Notes: generated from the letters alone by a model not told the origin. A stretch of DNA of 64,000 bases from Pseudomonadota bacterium (GCA_020161695.1 JAIUOO010000019.1:1-64000); one strand, 5' to 3'; shown: positions 1-8,442, counted from the stretch's first letter. Program-made: numbers and translations.

Positions 1-139
1 ACGCAACGTGAATAGCACCGCGTCTGACCACGCCGCTCAACCCGCCCGACAGGGCCAAACCAACCGCTGGAACGAACTCAAGACTGGATAGAAACTGGGG
101 GCAACGTCAGCACGAACTGTTGTGGGGAGTGCAAGTGAT

Positions 140-424
140 ATGCCCCGATCGTTAGAAATCCTTCTCGTGCCTGGTGTCCTAGTCGCTGCAGCGGTGCACG
201 CTCCAATTGGTGCACCTGCCGGGCTGCCCGTGCCACTTGGCTTCCTAAGCTTTGGCGAAAGTGTGCTTCGACGGGCGGAAGCCTTCATTGCTGAGCGTCT
301 TGGGGCATTTCGGATGGAAGATGCCCTTTACGACGATCTTCATGCTGCCTTAGCCCGATCCACTTCTGCCGGCGACGATGCGACGGGAGTTCCTGCGAGC
401 CTCGGCGAGACTGAAACTGATTGA
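140..424 (+). CDS. Small hypothetical protein of the integrated element
   Basis: An open frame of 94 codons starts at ATG 140, preceded by GGGGAG about 10 nt upstream; a GTG at 122 would add six residues. The N-terminal 35 residues are hydrophobic and rich in Ala, Val and Pro, and the C-terminal half is more polar, with an Arg/Glu-rich helix-like segment. I recognise no family. It converges on the integrase gene with a gap of 13 nt. The surrounding DNA looks lower in GC than the rest of the window, as expected for acquired DNA. It could be non-coding; the call rests only on the open frame and the plausible ribosome binding site. Confidence 0.3.
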   Translation: MPRSLEILLVPGVLVAAAVHAPIGAPAGLPVPLGFLSFGESVLRRAEAFIAERLGAFRMEDALYDDLHAALARSTSAGDDATGVPASLGETETD

Positions 425-437
425 AGATCGAAGGCAC

Positions 438-2189
438 TCAGGGCGGCTTACCTGATGGATCATCCACCGCCTTGCGACGGGCAAGCATGCGCCACTCCAG
501 CCCGGGAAAGTCGATCCTATCCATTGTCTCCGCGAGAAGGTCCGGTTGGGCGCCCTGGCCGTATTGGTTCTCGACGCCCCCGCCTCTTGCCCATCCGCCT
601 AAGCTGCGCATCACATCGTTGGGCGCTTTTGCCCGTGTCAATGCATCCCGAAATCCATGACGGAACGAATGAAAGGAGGTCCCCTCTCTATCGAGCTTGA
701 GCTTCTTCTTCTGCCAATAGGCGAACCGCTTCTGGAACAGGTCGGCGCACCGCTTTTGGTTTTCGCCTGGCAGGTCTTGAAACACGCGCTGCCAGCCCTG
801 CTCCCGCACCGTTGCAACCCGTTGCAAAAATCCGAGTTCCAGAAGCACAGGGTGGACGGGTACAATGCGTTCCGATCCGTCAGTCTTTAGACTGCGTTCT
901 GCCGTGCGCCATAGGCGGAGCATCGGCCTGCCGGCAATCTCCTGAACCTCTTGCGCTTGCAGCCAAACAATCTCGCCAAGCCGGAGCCCCATGAATAGGC
1001 CGATGAGCGGCACCCAGAAACGGCCGGATGCTCGGGCTTCGGCCCATTCGGGCAGGCTCCTTAGCATCACATTCAGTTCGTCCACGTTGAACGGTCGGCG
1101 CTTCCTCTCGGTTCTGGTCTTAGAAGGCGCGAGGCGCGTTCCAGGGTTGGCATTGATCAGCCCCTTTGTGATCGCCCAGTTGAAGAACGAGGCCATGTGC
1201 TGGACCGCGACGCGCACGTTACCGACCGACATCAACAAATCTTTGCGCTGGGATGCAAGGGCAGCGATCTCTCGCATCGTCTTCAGCTTGGCATAGGGCT
1301 TGAGCTTCGAGACATTCGGCGGAATGGACGCAATAAGCTCCTGAGCCGCCGCGCAATCGGCCCGCGAGACCTCCACAAGCGGTCGGGCATCGCCCGCAAT
1401 CTCCCGGAGCGCCCGAAACGGCAGGCGGTACTTCTTCTCTGCGCTATCAGTTAGGTGCTTTCTGGTAGGATCGGCCTCGAACCGGCGGATGGCCTGGATC
1501 AGGGTTGGAGCCCGATCCAGTGTGACGGGAACCTCATGGGAAGCGGCTGTAATTCCCGTGAACAGCGGATCGTGTACTGCCTCCCCGTGCCCGCCGTTGA
1601 AGCGGTCCAGTTGCCGTTGGTAGTGCTCGATATAGACGCGACGCATCAGCTCGATTGCCCGAGCGAGTTGCGGCGACATCGGTCCTGGCTGGGGCAACTC
1701 CCTTCCGAGGACCAACTTCACAGGCGGCAAGGGCGCTGCAACCCCCAACCTCTTGATAGCTCCTATTGTCTCGGAAAGGAGCGATAGCGTGTCCGGTTGG
1801 CTGGGATGACGGAGCAACGCGATGAGCTGTCGAAGCTCATCAGCATAGGACGTATCCTCTGCATCGTCGGATGCGGGCACCATGGACAGCGCGGCCCGCT
1901 CCTTCTCCCACAGGATGCGTACAGCCCACTGTCTAAGTTCAGCCTCCGAGGCGGCCCCTGAATCGTCGACCGCGGCGAGTTCGCCTCGGCCAGCACGTCG
2001 AGCGTCTGCGAACATTGCATCGGCTCGAACTGCTGCCACTCTCGCAGCCCGAACCTTGCCGGCGTATTCGCCTGGACCGAGCGGCAGCCACAGTTCGTTC
2101 TTTCCCAGCACTGGCTGGATATCGACCGGCACCCGCCGCCTGTACCAGTACGTGCCACCTTGCCGAACGAGACCAGGAACCCGCGGCAT
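438..2189 (-). CDS. Tyrosine-type site-specific integrase (DUF6538 N-terminus)
   Basis: A tyrosine recombinase of about 583 residues expected to integrate and excise the element that lies to its left. The N-terminus (MPRVPGLVRQGGTYWYRRRV) matches the DUF6538 region of large phage/island integrases. A SAM-like core-binding segment spans about 230-350, and the catalytic domain follows: Arg403 in GLRLGE, His507-x-x-Arg510 in HSFRH, and the nucleophile Tyr543 in ENQYG. Start 2189 is chosen because the conserved N-terminus begins there; in-frame ATGs at 2210 and 2261 would extend it. The gene runs in the same direction as the tRNA-Ile2 gene just upstream and starts about 110 nt from its 3' end, the usual arrangement of an island using a tRNA 3' end as attachment site. 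All catalytic residues are present, so it may be active. Confidence 0.9.
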   Translation of the reverse strand: MPRVPGLVRQGGTYWYRRRVPVDIQPVLGKNELWLPLGPGEYAGKVRAARVAAVRADAMFADARRAGRGELAAVDDSGAASEAELRQWAVRILWEKERAALSMVPASDDAEDTSYADELRQLIALLRHPSQPDTLSLLSETIGAIKRLGVAAPLPPVKLVLGRELPQPGPMSPQLARAIELMRRVYIEHYQRQLDRFNGGHGEAVHDPLFTGITAASHEVPVTLDRAPTLIQAIRRFEADPTRKHLTDSAEKKYRLPFRALREIAGDARPLVEVSRADCAAAQELIASIPPNVSKLKPYAKLKTMREIAALASQRKDLLMSVGNVRVAVQHMASFFNWAITKGLINANPGTRLAPSKTRTERKRRPFNVDELNVMLRSLPEWAEARASGRFWVPLIGLFMGLRLGEIVWLQAQEVQEIAGRPMLRLWRTAERSLKTDGSERIVPVHPVLLELGFLQRVATVREQGWQRVFQDLPGENQKRCADLFQKRFAYWQKKKLKLDREGTSFHSFRHGFRDALTRAKAPNDVMRSLGGWARGGGVENQYGQGAQPDLLAETMDRIDFPGLEWRMLARRKAVDDPSGKPP

Positions 2190-2296
2190 ATGCTCTTGGT
2201 CTTTCGTCATGCGGAGTGGCGACGTGGAGTAATCATAGCAGAAATTATCTATTGTTTCCAATATTTTGTAGAGATTTCAACGCCATCGCGAGTGTG

Positions 2297-2372
2297 TGGT
2301 GGGCCCGGCAGGACTCGAACCTGCAACCAAGCGGTTATGAGCCGCCGGCTCTAACCATTGAGCTACAGGCCC
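2297..2372 (-). tRNA. tRNA-Ile2 (anticodon CAU, lysidine type)
   Basis: The reverse complement folds as a full cloverleaf of 76 nt with CCA encoded. The acceptor stem GGGCCTG pairs with CGGGCCC (one G-T), the T arm is GCAGG TTCGAGT CCTGC, and the anticodon loop is CTCATAA, giving CAT. The variable loop and anticodon arm (CGGCTCATAACCG, then CTTGGTTGC) resemble bacterial tRNA-Ile2 rather than initiator or elongator tRNA-Met, so C34 would be converted to lysidine by TilS to read AUA. Its 3' end faces the integrase gene, which makes it the likely attB/attR target. Confidence 0.93.
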
Positions 2373-2509
2373 ACCGTGCCGGCGCTCGTGTCGCACGGCC
2401 TGCCCCGAAATGGCTGCAAATCCGCCGTCGCGCAGGCAGGATGCGGTGATGGCATCCGCAACCCGGCGCCGTCAATCCTCGGCGCCTCCAGAAACCGCAA
2501 GAGACCAGC

Positions 2510-3262
2510 ATGACCAAGGCCCGCCCGAACCCGCTTCCTTCCAAGCGCCAGGCCCTCCACGCCATGGCACTGTCGCTCGCCGGCCTCGCCGCGCTGGCGA
2601 GCCCCGTGCTCGCGCAGGCCGTGCAGCCGCCGGTGCAGCGTTCGATCACACTGCAGGGCGAGGGGCAGGCGAGCGCCGCGCCGGACCTCGCCGTCATCTC
2701 CGGCGGTACGCAGGTGCAGGCGCGCACCGCGCGCGAGGCGATGGACGGCAATTCGCGCACCATGCGGCAGGTGCAGCAGGCGTTGAAGGAGGCGGGCATC
2801 GCCGAACGCGACGTGACCACCTCCGCGCTCAGTCTCCGACCGGACATCGAATATCAGCAGAACACCCGCCGTCCGCGCGTCGTCGGCTATACCGCCGGCC
2901 ATCAGCTGCAGGTGCGCGTGCGCGACCTCGGCAAGCTCGGCGACGTGCTCGACCGCATGGTCGCCGCCGGGGCCAATCAGGTCGATGGCCTGCAGCTGAC
3001 CGTCGACGACTGGTCGAAGAAGGTTGACGAGGCCCGCACCGCCGCCATCGAGGATGCCCGGCGCAAGGCGGAGATTCTCGCGCGCGCGGCTGGCGCGCGG
3101 CTCGGCAAGGTGCTGACCATCGAGGAACAGGGCGGCGCGCCGCCGGTCCCTGTAATGCGCCGCGCGGCGCCCATGGCGGCTGCCGCCGAGCCCGTGCCGG
3201 TCGCGACCGGCGACCAGACCTTCCGCATCGGTGTCAACGTGACCTGGGAACTGGTGGACTGA
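2510..3262 (+). CDS. SIMPL domain (DUF541) periplasmic protein
   Basis: A 250-residue exported protein of the SIMPL/DUF541 family (YggE, BP26-like). Residues 1-36 form a signal peptide: a positive N-terminus, a hydrophobic stretch ALSLAGLAALAS, and cleavage near VLAQA. The mature part begins with the family's ITLQGEGQASAAPDLAVISGG-like strand and contains repeated beta-alpha units through to FRIGVNVTWEL at the C-terminus. Family members oligomerise in the periplasm and have been linked to oxidative stress, but the precise role is unknown. The gene is monocistronic, converging on the ABC exporter across a gap filled by a palindromic repeat. Confidence 0.85.
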   Translation: MTKARPNPLPSKRQALHAMALSLAGLAALASPVLAQAVQPPVQRSITLQGEGQASAAPDLAVISGGTQVQARTAREAMDGNSRTMRQVQQALKEAGIAERDVTTSALSLRPDIEYQQNTRRPRVVGYTAGHQLQVRVRDLGKLGDVLDRMVAAGANQVDGLQLTVDDWSKKVDEARTAAIEDARRKAEILARAAGARLGKVLTIEEQGGAPPVPVMRRAAPMAAAAEPVPVATGDQTFRIGVNVTWELVD

Positions 3263-3303
3263 CAGGCCGTCCGGCGACGCGGTGCGGCTGGGTCACGCTC
3301 CAT

Positions 3304-3349
3304 CGCATTTTCGTCACGCGAAACGGTTCCCGCCTCGCTTGAAAATGCC
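3304..3349. repeat. Dispersed intergenic palindrome, copy A
   Basis: A stretch beginning CGCATTTTCGTCACGCGAAA and ending GCTTGAAAATGC has 8-bp outer arms GCATTTTC/GAAAATGC. Its reverse complement matches the element at 54607-54651 along almost the whole length with few differences. It lies exactly in the gap between two convergent genes and touches the stop codon of the ABC transporter, so it may act as a bidirectional transcript 3' end. Confidence 0.8.
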
Positions 3350-5134
3350 CTACTCCGCCGCGTCGCTGCGGTCGCCGAACTGGATCGAGACGTAGTGGGC
3401 ATAGAGCCCGTTGCGGGCGATCAGTTCGGCATGGGTGCCGGTCTCGACGACCCGGCCACCCTCGATCACCAGGATGCGGTCGGCGTTCATCACGGTCGAC
3501 AGCCGATGCGCGATGACCAGCGAGGTGCGGCCGGTCATCAGTTCGTCCAGCGCCCGCTGCACCTCGAATTCGCTCTCCGAATCCAGCGCCGAGGTCGCCT
3601 CGTCCAGCAGCATGATCGGCGCGTTCTTCAGGATGGCACGGGCGATGGCGACGCGCTGGCGCTGACCGCCCGAGAGCCCCTGCCCGTGCTCGCCGATCGC
3701 CGTCTCGTAGCCGTCCGGCAGGCCGGTGATGAAGTCGTGGGCATGGGCGGCGCGCGCCGCCGCGACGATATCCTCTTCCGACGCCCCCGGCCGGCCAACC
3801 ACGATGTTCTCGCGCACCGTGCCCTGGAACAGGAAGACGTCCTGGCTGACGAAGGCCATGGCGCCCCGCAACGAGGCAACGGTGACGTCGCGCACGTCCT
3901 GCCCGTCCACCTTCACCGCACCCTGCGACACGTCGAAGAAGCGCTGCACCAGCGAGATGATGGTGGACTTGCCGCCGCCCGAGGGGCCGACCAGCGCGGT
4001 GGTCTTGCCGCCGGCCGCAATGAAGGAGAGATCGCGCAGAACCGGCTCGTCGCCGCGATAGCCGAAGGTCACGTTCTCGAACGCGACCGTGCCGGCCTCG
4101 ACGGCGAGCGGCTTCGCGTCGGGCTTTTCCTTCAGCGTCGGCTCGGTGTCGAGCAGCTCGTACATGAGCCGGACGCCGACGAGCCCCTTCTCCACCTCGA
4201 CGCCGAGGCGGGCGAGCCGCTTGGCCGGATCGTAGGCGAGCAGCAGGGCCGTGACGAAGGCGAAGAAGGCGCCAGCGTCGACGCCCTGATGGATGACGCG
4301 CCAGGCGCCGTAGACGATGGCAGCCGAGATGGCGAGGCCGCCCAGCGTCTCCATGAGCGGGGCGGTGCGTGCGCCGAGCGTCGCGATCTTGTCGGCGCGC
4401 TGGCGCACGGCGTCGATCGTCTCGTCCATGCGCGCCTGCATGCGCTCTTCCATGCCGAAGGACTTGACGATGCGGACGCCCTGCACCGTCTCCTGCACCA
4501 CCGCCACCATCGAGGACAGCGACAGGAACTCGCTCTGGGCGAGGCGGCGAACACGGCGGCGCAGACGGTTCACGCCGTAGACAGCGACCGGCATCACCGC
4601 GCCCGAGACGATGAACATCAGGGGGTCGGAGATCAGCATCACCGCGATCAGGCCGGCGACCGTGAGGAGATCGCGCCCGACCGTCGTGACGATGTTCTGG
4701 AGCACGTCGCGTGCCGCCTGCGCATTGTGGGTCACGCGGGTGACGAGATCGGCTGAGGCGTGCTGCTGGTAGAAGTCGACGCCCTGCCCCAGCAGATGGC
4801 GGAAGATGCGCTGCTGCTGGGCGGCGACGATGGCGTTGCCGATGCGCGCGAGGATGACGTTGGACAGATAGGCCGCGACGCCCTTGATCACGAACACCGA
4901 GAAGACCGTGATGCCGAACCAGACGGCAAGTCCGAAATCGCGGTTCTGGAACACGCCATTGATCAGGTCGCGCATGATCCAGGCGGACATCGCCGTGCAG
5001 CCGGCGACGATCGCCATGCAGATGAAGGCGACGACGTAGCGGCTGGCATAGGTGCGCAGGCTTTCGGAGACGAGGCGCTTCAGCGTCTCGCCCTTCTGCA
5101 CGTCGACCTTGAGGATGCGGCTGAGGAGCCTCAT
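3350..5134 (-). CDS. ABC transporter, fused permease/ATPase (MsbA/lipid-exporter type)
   Basis: A 594-residue half-transporter with an N-terminal six-helix exporter domain (about 30-320) followed by one ATPase domain. Walker A is GPSGGGKST (383-391), the signature is LSGGQ (487-491), Walker B is IMLLDE (507-512), followed by the D-loop SALD and the switch His in AHRLS. The architecture and the way the linker enters the nucleotide-binding domain resemble the MsbA/lipid A-like exporter group, so it probably works as an inner-membrane homodimer flipping or exporting a lipid or drug. Start 5134 (MRLLSRILKV) is chosen because the frame stays open upstream to 5914 only as antisense of the next gene. 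The substrate cannot be told from the sequence. Confidence 0.9.
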   Translation of the reverse strand: MRLLSRILKVDVQKGETLKRLVSESLRTYASRYVVAFICMAIVAGCTAMSAWIMRDLINGVFQNRDFGLAVWFGITVFSVFVIKGVAAYLSNVILARIGNAIVAAQQQRIFRHLLGQGVDFYQQHASADLVTRVTHNAQAARDVLQNIVTTVGRDLLTVAGLIAVMLISDPLMFIVSGAVMPVAVYGVNRLRRRVRRLAQSEFLSLSSMVAVVQETVQGVRIVKSFGMEERMQARMDETIDAVRQRADKIATLGARTAPLMETLGGLAISAAIVYGAWRVIHQGVDAGAFFAFVTALLLAYDPAKRLARLGVEVEKGLVGVRLMYELLDTEPTLKEKPDAKPLAVEAGTVAFENVTFGYRGDEPVLRDLSFIAAGGKTTALVGPSGGGKSTIISLVQRFFDVSQGAVKVDGQDVRDVTVASLRGAMAFVSQDVFLFQGTVRENIVVGRPGASEEDIVAAARAAHAHDFITGLPDGYETAIGEHGQGLSGGQRQRVAIARAILKNAPIMLLDEATSALDSESEFEVQRALDELMTGRTSLVIAHRLSTVMNADRILVIEGGRVVETGTHAELIARNGLYAHYVSIQFGDRSDAAE

Positions 5135-5347
5135 TGCGGGGCGGCTCTCGAATGGGATTGCTGCGAGCGCGAATATCAGGTTTGCCGCGCAATACCAAGG
5201 TCGGGCCAGCGTCGCCAAGGCCAGTAGAGGCGGTACCCCGATGCCGTATAGCGCGATCGTGAAAGGGGATCGGCCCTCCGAGGGTGACGTGCCACGGCAT
5301 GATGCCGAACCTTGCCGGCCAGCCAGCGACCTGCGACAAGCCGTTCC

Positions 5348-5980
5348 ATGGCTCCTGTCGATATGACCGCCTCCGTCGAAACGCTCTTCGCCACCAAGCT
5401 CTACCGGGCCGGGCTCGGCGCGCCCCCGGCCTTCCTCGACGAGGTCGAACAGGCCTGCCGCTCGCTCGCCGTCGACGACGCGGCCGGCATTCGCTGGTGC
5501 GCGAAGAACGGCTATCCCGGCTATACCAGCTACGCCTCGCTGAACGACCTGCCCTGGCGGTTCCCGACCTTCAAGACTCTGGCGCGCCATCTCGACCGCC
5601 ATGTCGCGGCCTTTGCAAAGGAACTCGCCCTCGACCTCGGCGGGCGCAAGCTGGTCCTCGATTCGCTCTGGGTGAACGTGCTGCCCGAAGGCGGCTCGCA
5701 CGCCTCCCACATCCATCCGCACAGCGTCATATCCGGCACCTTCTACGTCGCCATGCCCAGGGGCGCCTCGGCCCTGAAGCTGGAAGACCCGCGCCTCGCC
5801 ATGATGATGGCGCATCCGCCACGCCGCAAAGCCGCGCCGCGCGACCTGCAGGCCTTCGTCTCGGTCGGCCCCGAACCCGGCACGGTGCTGCTCTGGGAGA
5901 GCTTCGTGCGGCACGAGGTGCCGATGAACCAGAGCTCCGATGAGCGGATCAGCGTCAGCTTCAACTACCGCTGGGACTAG
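5348..5980 (+). CDS. TIGR02466-type putative 2OG-Fe(II) oxygenase
   Basis: A 210-residue protein resembling the TIGR02466 family, predicted 2-oxoglutarate/Fe(II)-dependent oxygenases with a jelly-roll fold. Visible features are the LWVNVLPEGGSHASHIHPHS segment with His121 and His123 as candidate iron ligands, the distal His189 in FVRHEV, and Arg200 in ERISVSFN that would bind 2-oxoglutarate. The C-terminal SVSFNYRW is the usual family ending. Start 5348 is used; in-frame ATGs at 5312 and 5363 are alternatives. It is divergent from the ABC exporter across 213 bp in which I see no clear site. The substrate is unknown. Confidence 0.8.
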   Translation: MAPVDMTASVETLFATKLYRAGLGAPPAFLDEVEQACRSLAVDDAAGIRWCAKNGYPGYTSYASLNDLPWRFPTFKTLARHLDRHVAAFAKELALDLGGRKLVLDSLWVNVLPEGGSHASHIHPHSVISGTFYVAMPRGASALKLEDPRLAMMMAHPPRRKAAPRDLQAFVSVGPEPGTVLLWESFVRHEVPMNQSSDERISVSFNYRWD

Positions 5981-6097
5981 TTGGCGCGATTCGCCTGAGC
6001 GCCCGGCCGAGCGCCGACAGCGGACGCCTGCTCTGGATCACCGGTTGCACCGGCTCCCGGCAAGATCAGCGGCACGTTCGCCAGGGCAGTGCCGCGT

Positions 6098-6505
6098 TCA
6101 GTCCGCTTCCGGCGGCACGGGGCGAGGCCGGCCGTCCTCGTCGATGGCGACGAAAGCGAAGGTCGCCTCGGTCACCTTCTCCCGATTCACGGTGCGGAAT
6201 CGCTGCGCCCAGGCCTCGACATGAATCTTCATGGAGGTGCGGCCGACATGGAAGACCTCCGTATAGACCTCCAGCACGTCGCCGACTCGCACGGGCCGGA
6301 TGAAGGTCATCGCCTCGACCGCGATGGTAACCACGCGGCCCTGCGCCCGCTCGACCCCGGCAATGCCGCCGGCCTGGTCCATGCGCGCCATCACCCAGCC
6401 GCCGAAAATGTCGCCGTTGGCGTTGGTATCCGCCGGCATGGCGCTGATGCGCACCGTCAGGAGGCCGCGGGGCACGGCGTCGGTCGGCCTGATTGTCGTG
6501 GGCAT
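6098..6505 (-). CDS. Acyl-CoA thioesterase, hotdog fold (YciA type)
   Basis: A 135-residue hotdog thioesterase. The motif NGDIFGGWVMARMDQAGG carries the family's N/D-x-x-G-x-x-F-GG-W-hh-x-x-hD pattern with the catalytic Asp in MARMDQ, and a second conserved block follows in FIRPVRVGDVLEVYTEV. YciA-type enzymes form hexamers and hydrolyse many acyl-CoAs. Start 6505 is supported by GGAAA about 6 nt upstream; the frame continues open further upstream but without family resemblance. The C-terminus is short and Pro-rich. Its gene stands alone between the oxygenase gene and the cold-shock gene. Confidence 0.88.
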   Translation of the reverse strand: MPTTIRPTDAVPRGLLTVRISAMPADTNANGDIFGGWVMARMDQAGGIAGVERAQGRVVTIAVEAMTFIRPVRVGDVLEVYTEVFHVGRTSMKIHVEAWAQRFRTVNREKVTEATFAFVAIDEDGRPRPVPPEAD

Positions 6506-6861
6506 GAGAATTTCCGGCGGCGGGTTGCCGGCCAAGTCATGCAGCAATCCCGTCGAGACGCAACATCGCCAACCGGGGCACGGGCCGGGACGCCCTTCAT
6601 CCACATATCGGCGCCGGAAAGCCGCTTCAATGCTGGCTCTCCCGGACTTCGGGCGGTGCGGCGGACAGCCACCGGTCATCTCGTCCTTGCAATCCGTGGC
6701 CGAAGCGAGTATCTAGCATCGACGTTTCGGCCGTTCTTTATTGGCCCGGCGCCCGTTGTCCGGGCGTTCAGCTGACGAAAAATCTTCGAAAACGTGAGCC
6801 CGAACTACTCGTGCATGACGCGAGTGATTTGTCTTTGCTCGCTTGCGCGAAAGGAAATACC
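6506..6861 (+). promoter_or_regulatory. Intergenic leader/promoter region of the cold-shock gene
   Basis: These 356 bases carry no convincing gene. The 5' part is GC-rich and belongs to the thioesterase upstream region. The 3' part is AT-richer and holds two possible stem-loops, CGCCCG-TTGTC-CGGGCG at 6750-6766 and GCGAG...CTCGC just before the ribosome binding site, as expected if the cspA mRNA has a structured leader. No promoter was assigned with confidence. Confidence 0.4.
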
Positions 6862-7074
6862 ATGCAGACCGGAACCGTGAAGTGGTTCAATTCCCAGAAG
6901 GGCTTCGGCTTCATCCAGCCGGATGGTGGCGGAACCGACGTGTTCGTTCACATCAGCGCCGTTGAGCGCGCCGGCCTCTACGGCCTCAACGAGGGCCAGA
7001 AGGTTTCCTTCGAGGTCGTCGCCGACCGTCGTTCGGGCAAGTCCGCTGCGGACAACCTGAAGGCCGTCGACTGA
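6862..7074 (+). CDS. cspA: Cold-shock protein CspA family
   Basis: A 70-residue single cold-shock domain, the usual family length. It starts MQTGTVKWFNSQKGFGFIQP, containing RNP1 (KGFGFI), and has RNP2 as VFVHIS, followed by the ERAGLYGLNEGQKVSFEV strand. It binds single-stranded RNA/DNA as an RNA chaperone or antiterminator. Start 6862 is fixed by a strong AAGGAAA ribosome binding site 6 nt upstream. A strong hairpin with a T-run follows at 7088-7140, so it is transcribed separately from rpsU downstream, although the two are neighbours on the same strand. Confidence 0.95.
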   Translation: MQTGTVKWFNSQKGFGFIQPDGGGTDVFVHISAVERAGLYGLNEGQKVSFEVVADRRSGKSAADNLKAVD

Positions 7075-7087
7075 TCCAGCCGATCTG

Positions 7088-7140
7088 TTCCACGCTGCCG
7101 ACCGCGGATGAACCGGCGGCGGGCGTGGAATTCGGTTTTT
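7088..7140 (+). terminator. Rho-independent terminator after cspA
   Basis: An extended hairpin with outer arms TTCCACGC (7088-7095) and GCGTGGAA (7123-7130), plus inner pairs GCCG/CGGC and CCG/CGG, is followed by TTCGGTTTTT. It lies just downstream of the cold-shock gene. Confidence 0.75.
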
Positions 7141-7208
7141 CTGCACAGAAGGGAAGTGTCGGCCCGGCCAACCTTCCCTTCCCGTCCAACCAATTGCGAG
7201 GAGACGAC

Positions 7209-7517
7209 ATGCAGGTTCTCGTCCGCGACAACAATGTCGATCAGGCGCTCCGCGTCCTGAAGAAGAAGATGCAGCGCGAAGGCATCTTCCGCGAGATGAA
7301 GCAGCGCAAGTCTTTCGAGAAGCCTTCCGAGCGCAAGAACCGCGAGAAGGCGGAGGCGATTCGCCGCGCCCGCAAGGCGGCGCGCAAGCAGGCCCAGCGC
7401 GACGGGCTGCTGCCCGCTCCCAAGCCGAAGGCCCGTCCGGAGCGCCGTCCGCGTCCGGGTGCCCCCGCTGGTGCGCCCTCCGCGGCAGGCGCCGGCGAGG
7501 CCACGACGCAGCGCTGA
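7209..7517 (+). CDS. rpsU: 30S ribosomal protein S21 with long basic tail
   Basis: The first 70 residues are S21: MQVLVRDNNVDQALRVLKKK, then the helical REGIFREMKQRKSFEKPSERK. Residues 71-102 are a low-complexity Lys/Arg/Pro/Ala extension, making it 102 residues against about 70 in E. coli; such tails are usual in rhizobial relatives. S21 sits on the 30S platform near the anti-Shine-Dalgarno helix. Start 7209 follows a GAGGAG ribosome binding site. A good terminator follows at 7549-7575. Confidence 0.95.
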   Translation: MQVLVRDNNVDQALRVLKKKMQREGIFREMKQRKSFEKPSERKNREKAEAIRRARKAARKQAQRDGLLPAPKPKARPERRPRPGAPAGAPSAAGAGEATTQR

Positions 7518-7548
7518 CATCGCCGATTTTCGATCGGCAGACGAACGC

Positions 7549-7575
7549 AAAGGGCTCCGTTTCGGAGCCCTTTTT
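7549..7575 (+). terminator. Rho-independent terminator after rpsU
   Basis: GGGCTCC-GTTTC-GGAGCCC hairpin (7552-7570) flanked by AAA and followed by TTTTT, 32 nt after the rpsU stop codon. Confidence 0.9.
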
Positions 7576-7649
7576 CGTTGCTGGCACCCGCCGGGTGCCC
7601 GAGCGTCGTCACGCTTCGACGACAAGAGAAAGCCGCCAGAGGCGGGAAC

Positions 7650-8348
7650 TCAACGCGTCAGCACGCCGATGACATCGCGGCGCGTCAGGGCGATCTCGCG
7701 CGTCTCGCAGAGATTCTGCCCCGCCATGGTCGCCGCCTCCGGGCCACGCACGGAAAAGACGCTCTTCAGATCGAAGAGGCAGGACGGCGCTGCCGGCGCG
7801 CGGCCGGTATAGTGCATCTCCTCGCCCATCACCCAGGCGCCGAGCACGTCGCCCTGCTCGGGCCCGTCAGCCGGCGAGACGTGGAGCGCCACGACCGGCG
7901 CGCCGGTGCGGTTCACCGCCCGGAACAGCGTCACGCCCGCGCGCGCCTCGGGCAGCGGCGTGTCCGCATCGGAGTCGCTGAGGGCGATGTCCGGGTTCTC
8001 GCACAGGTCGAGATCGAATCGCGTGATCTCGCGGCCGCTGGCGAAGGTGGCGCGCAGGTCGAAGCGGCACTGGCCGGTCGCGCCCAGTCGCAGCAGCCCG
8101 CGCGCGCCGGGCGCCAGCGAGCCGCTGCCCAGCCGGTCGCCGCCCCAGGAGGTCGCATCGACCGGCGTCACCTGCAGCACCCAGAGCGGCTTCGAACCGT
8201 GATTGGCGATCATGGCCATGCCGGTGCGTACGGGCTGGGTCAGCCTGACCGCCGACGTGTCGAGGCGCGCAGGCGGGCGCGGAAATGCTCCCGCGGCCGA
8301 CCAGAACCCGAAGGCGATCAGGAGGGCGGCGGCGAAACGGGAGGGCAT
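7650..8348 (-). CDS. Secreted protein of unknown function with internal duplication
   Basis: A 232-residue protein with a signal peptide (MPSRFAAALLIAFGFWSAAGA, cleavage near residue 21). I recognise no family. The mature part contains two tandem modules of about 85-90 residues: the first runs from VNHG/ANHG through a VTPVDA strand, a CRFDL strand and ends LCENPDIAL; the second repeats this as VNRTG, HVSPADG, CLFDL and LCETREIAL. Each module therefore has one C-x-FDL cysteine and one LCE cysteine, probably a disulfide pair in the periplasm. Start 8348 begins the signal peptide; the frame is open further upstream without similarity to anything. It is followed on its 5' side by the hlyU-type gene on the same strand. 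Confidence 0.75.
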   Translation of the reverse strand: MPSRFAAALLIAFGFWSAAGAFPRPPARLDTSAVRLTQPVRTGMAMIANHGSKPLWVLQVTPVDATSWGGDRLGSGSLAPGARGLLRLGATGQCRFDLRATFASGREITRFDLDLCENPDIALSDSDADTPLPEARAGVTLFRAVNRTGAPVVALHVSPADGPEQGDVLGAWVMGEEMHYTGRAPAAPSCLFDLKSVFSVRGPEAATMAGQNLCETREIALTRRDVIGVLTR

Positions 8349-8442
8349 GAGCGATCCGCAGGATGAGGGCTGGCAGCCTTCTCCTCGCAAGCGCGGGTGT
8401 CGACGCCATGTCAGATGGCGCCGCCCTTTGTTTCCGCGCGCT

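Noticed and set aside
37..288. Minus-strand frame of 83 codons at the left edge
   Set aside because: No binding site, no recognisable motif, and it overlaps the better supported frame at 140-424.
5135..5914. Upstream extension of the ABC exporter frame
   Set aside because: The frame is open to 5914 but the added residues are antisense of the oxygenase gene and unlike the exporter family, whose start at 5134 is clear.
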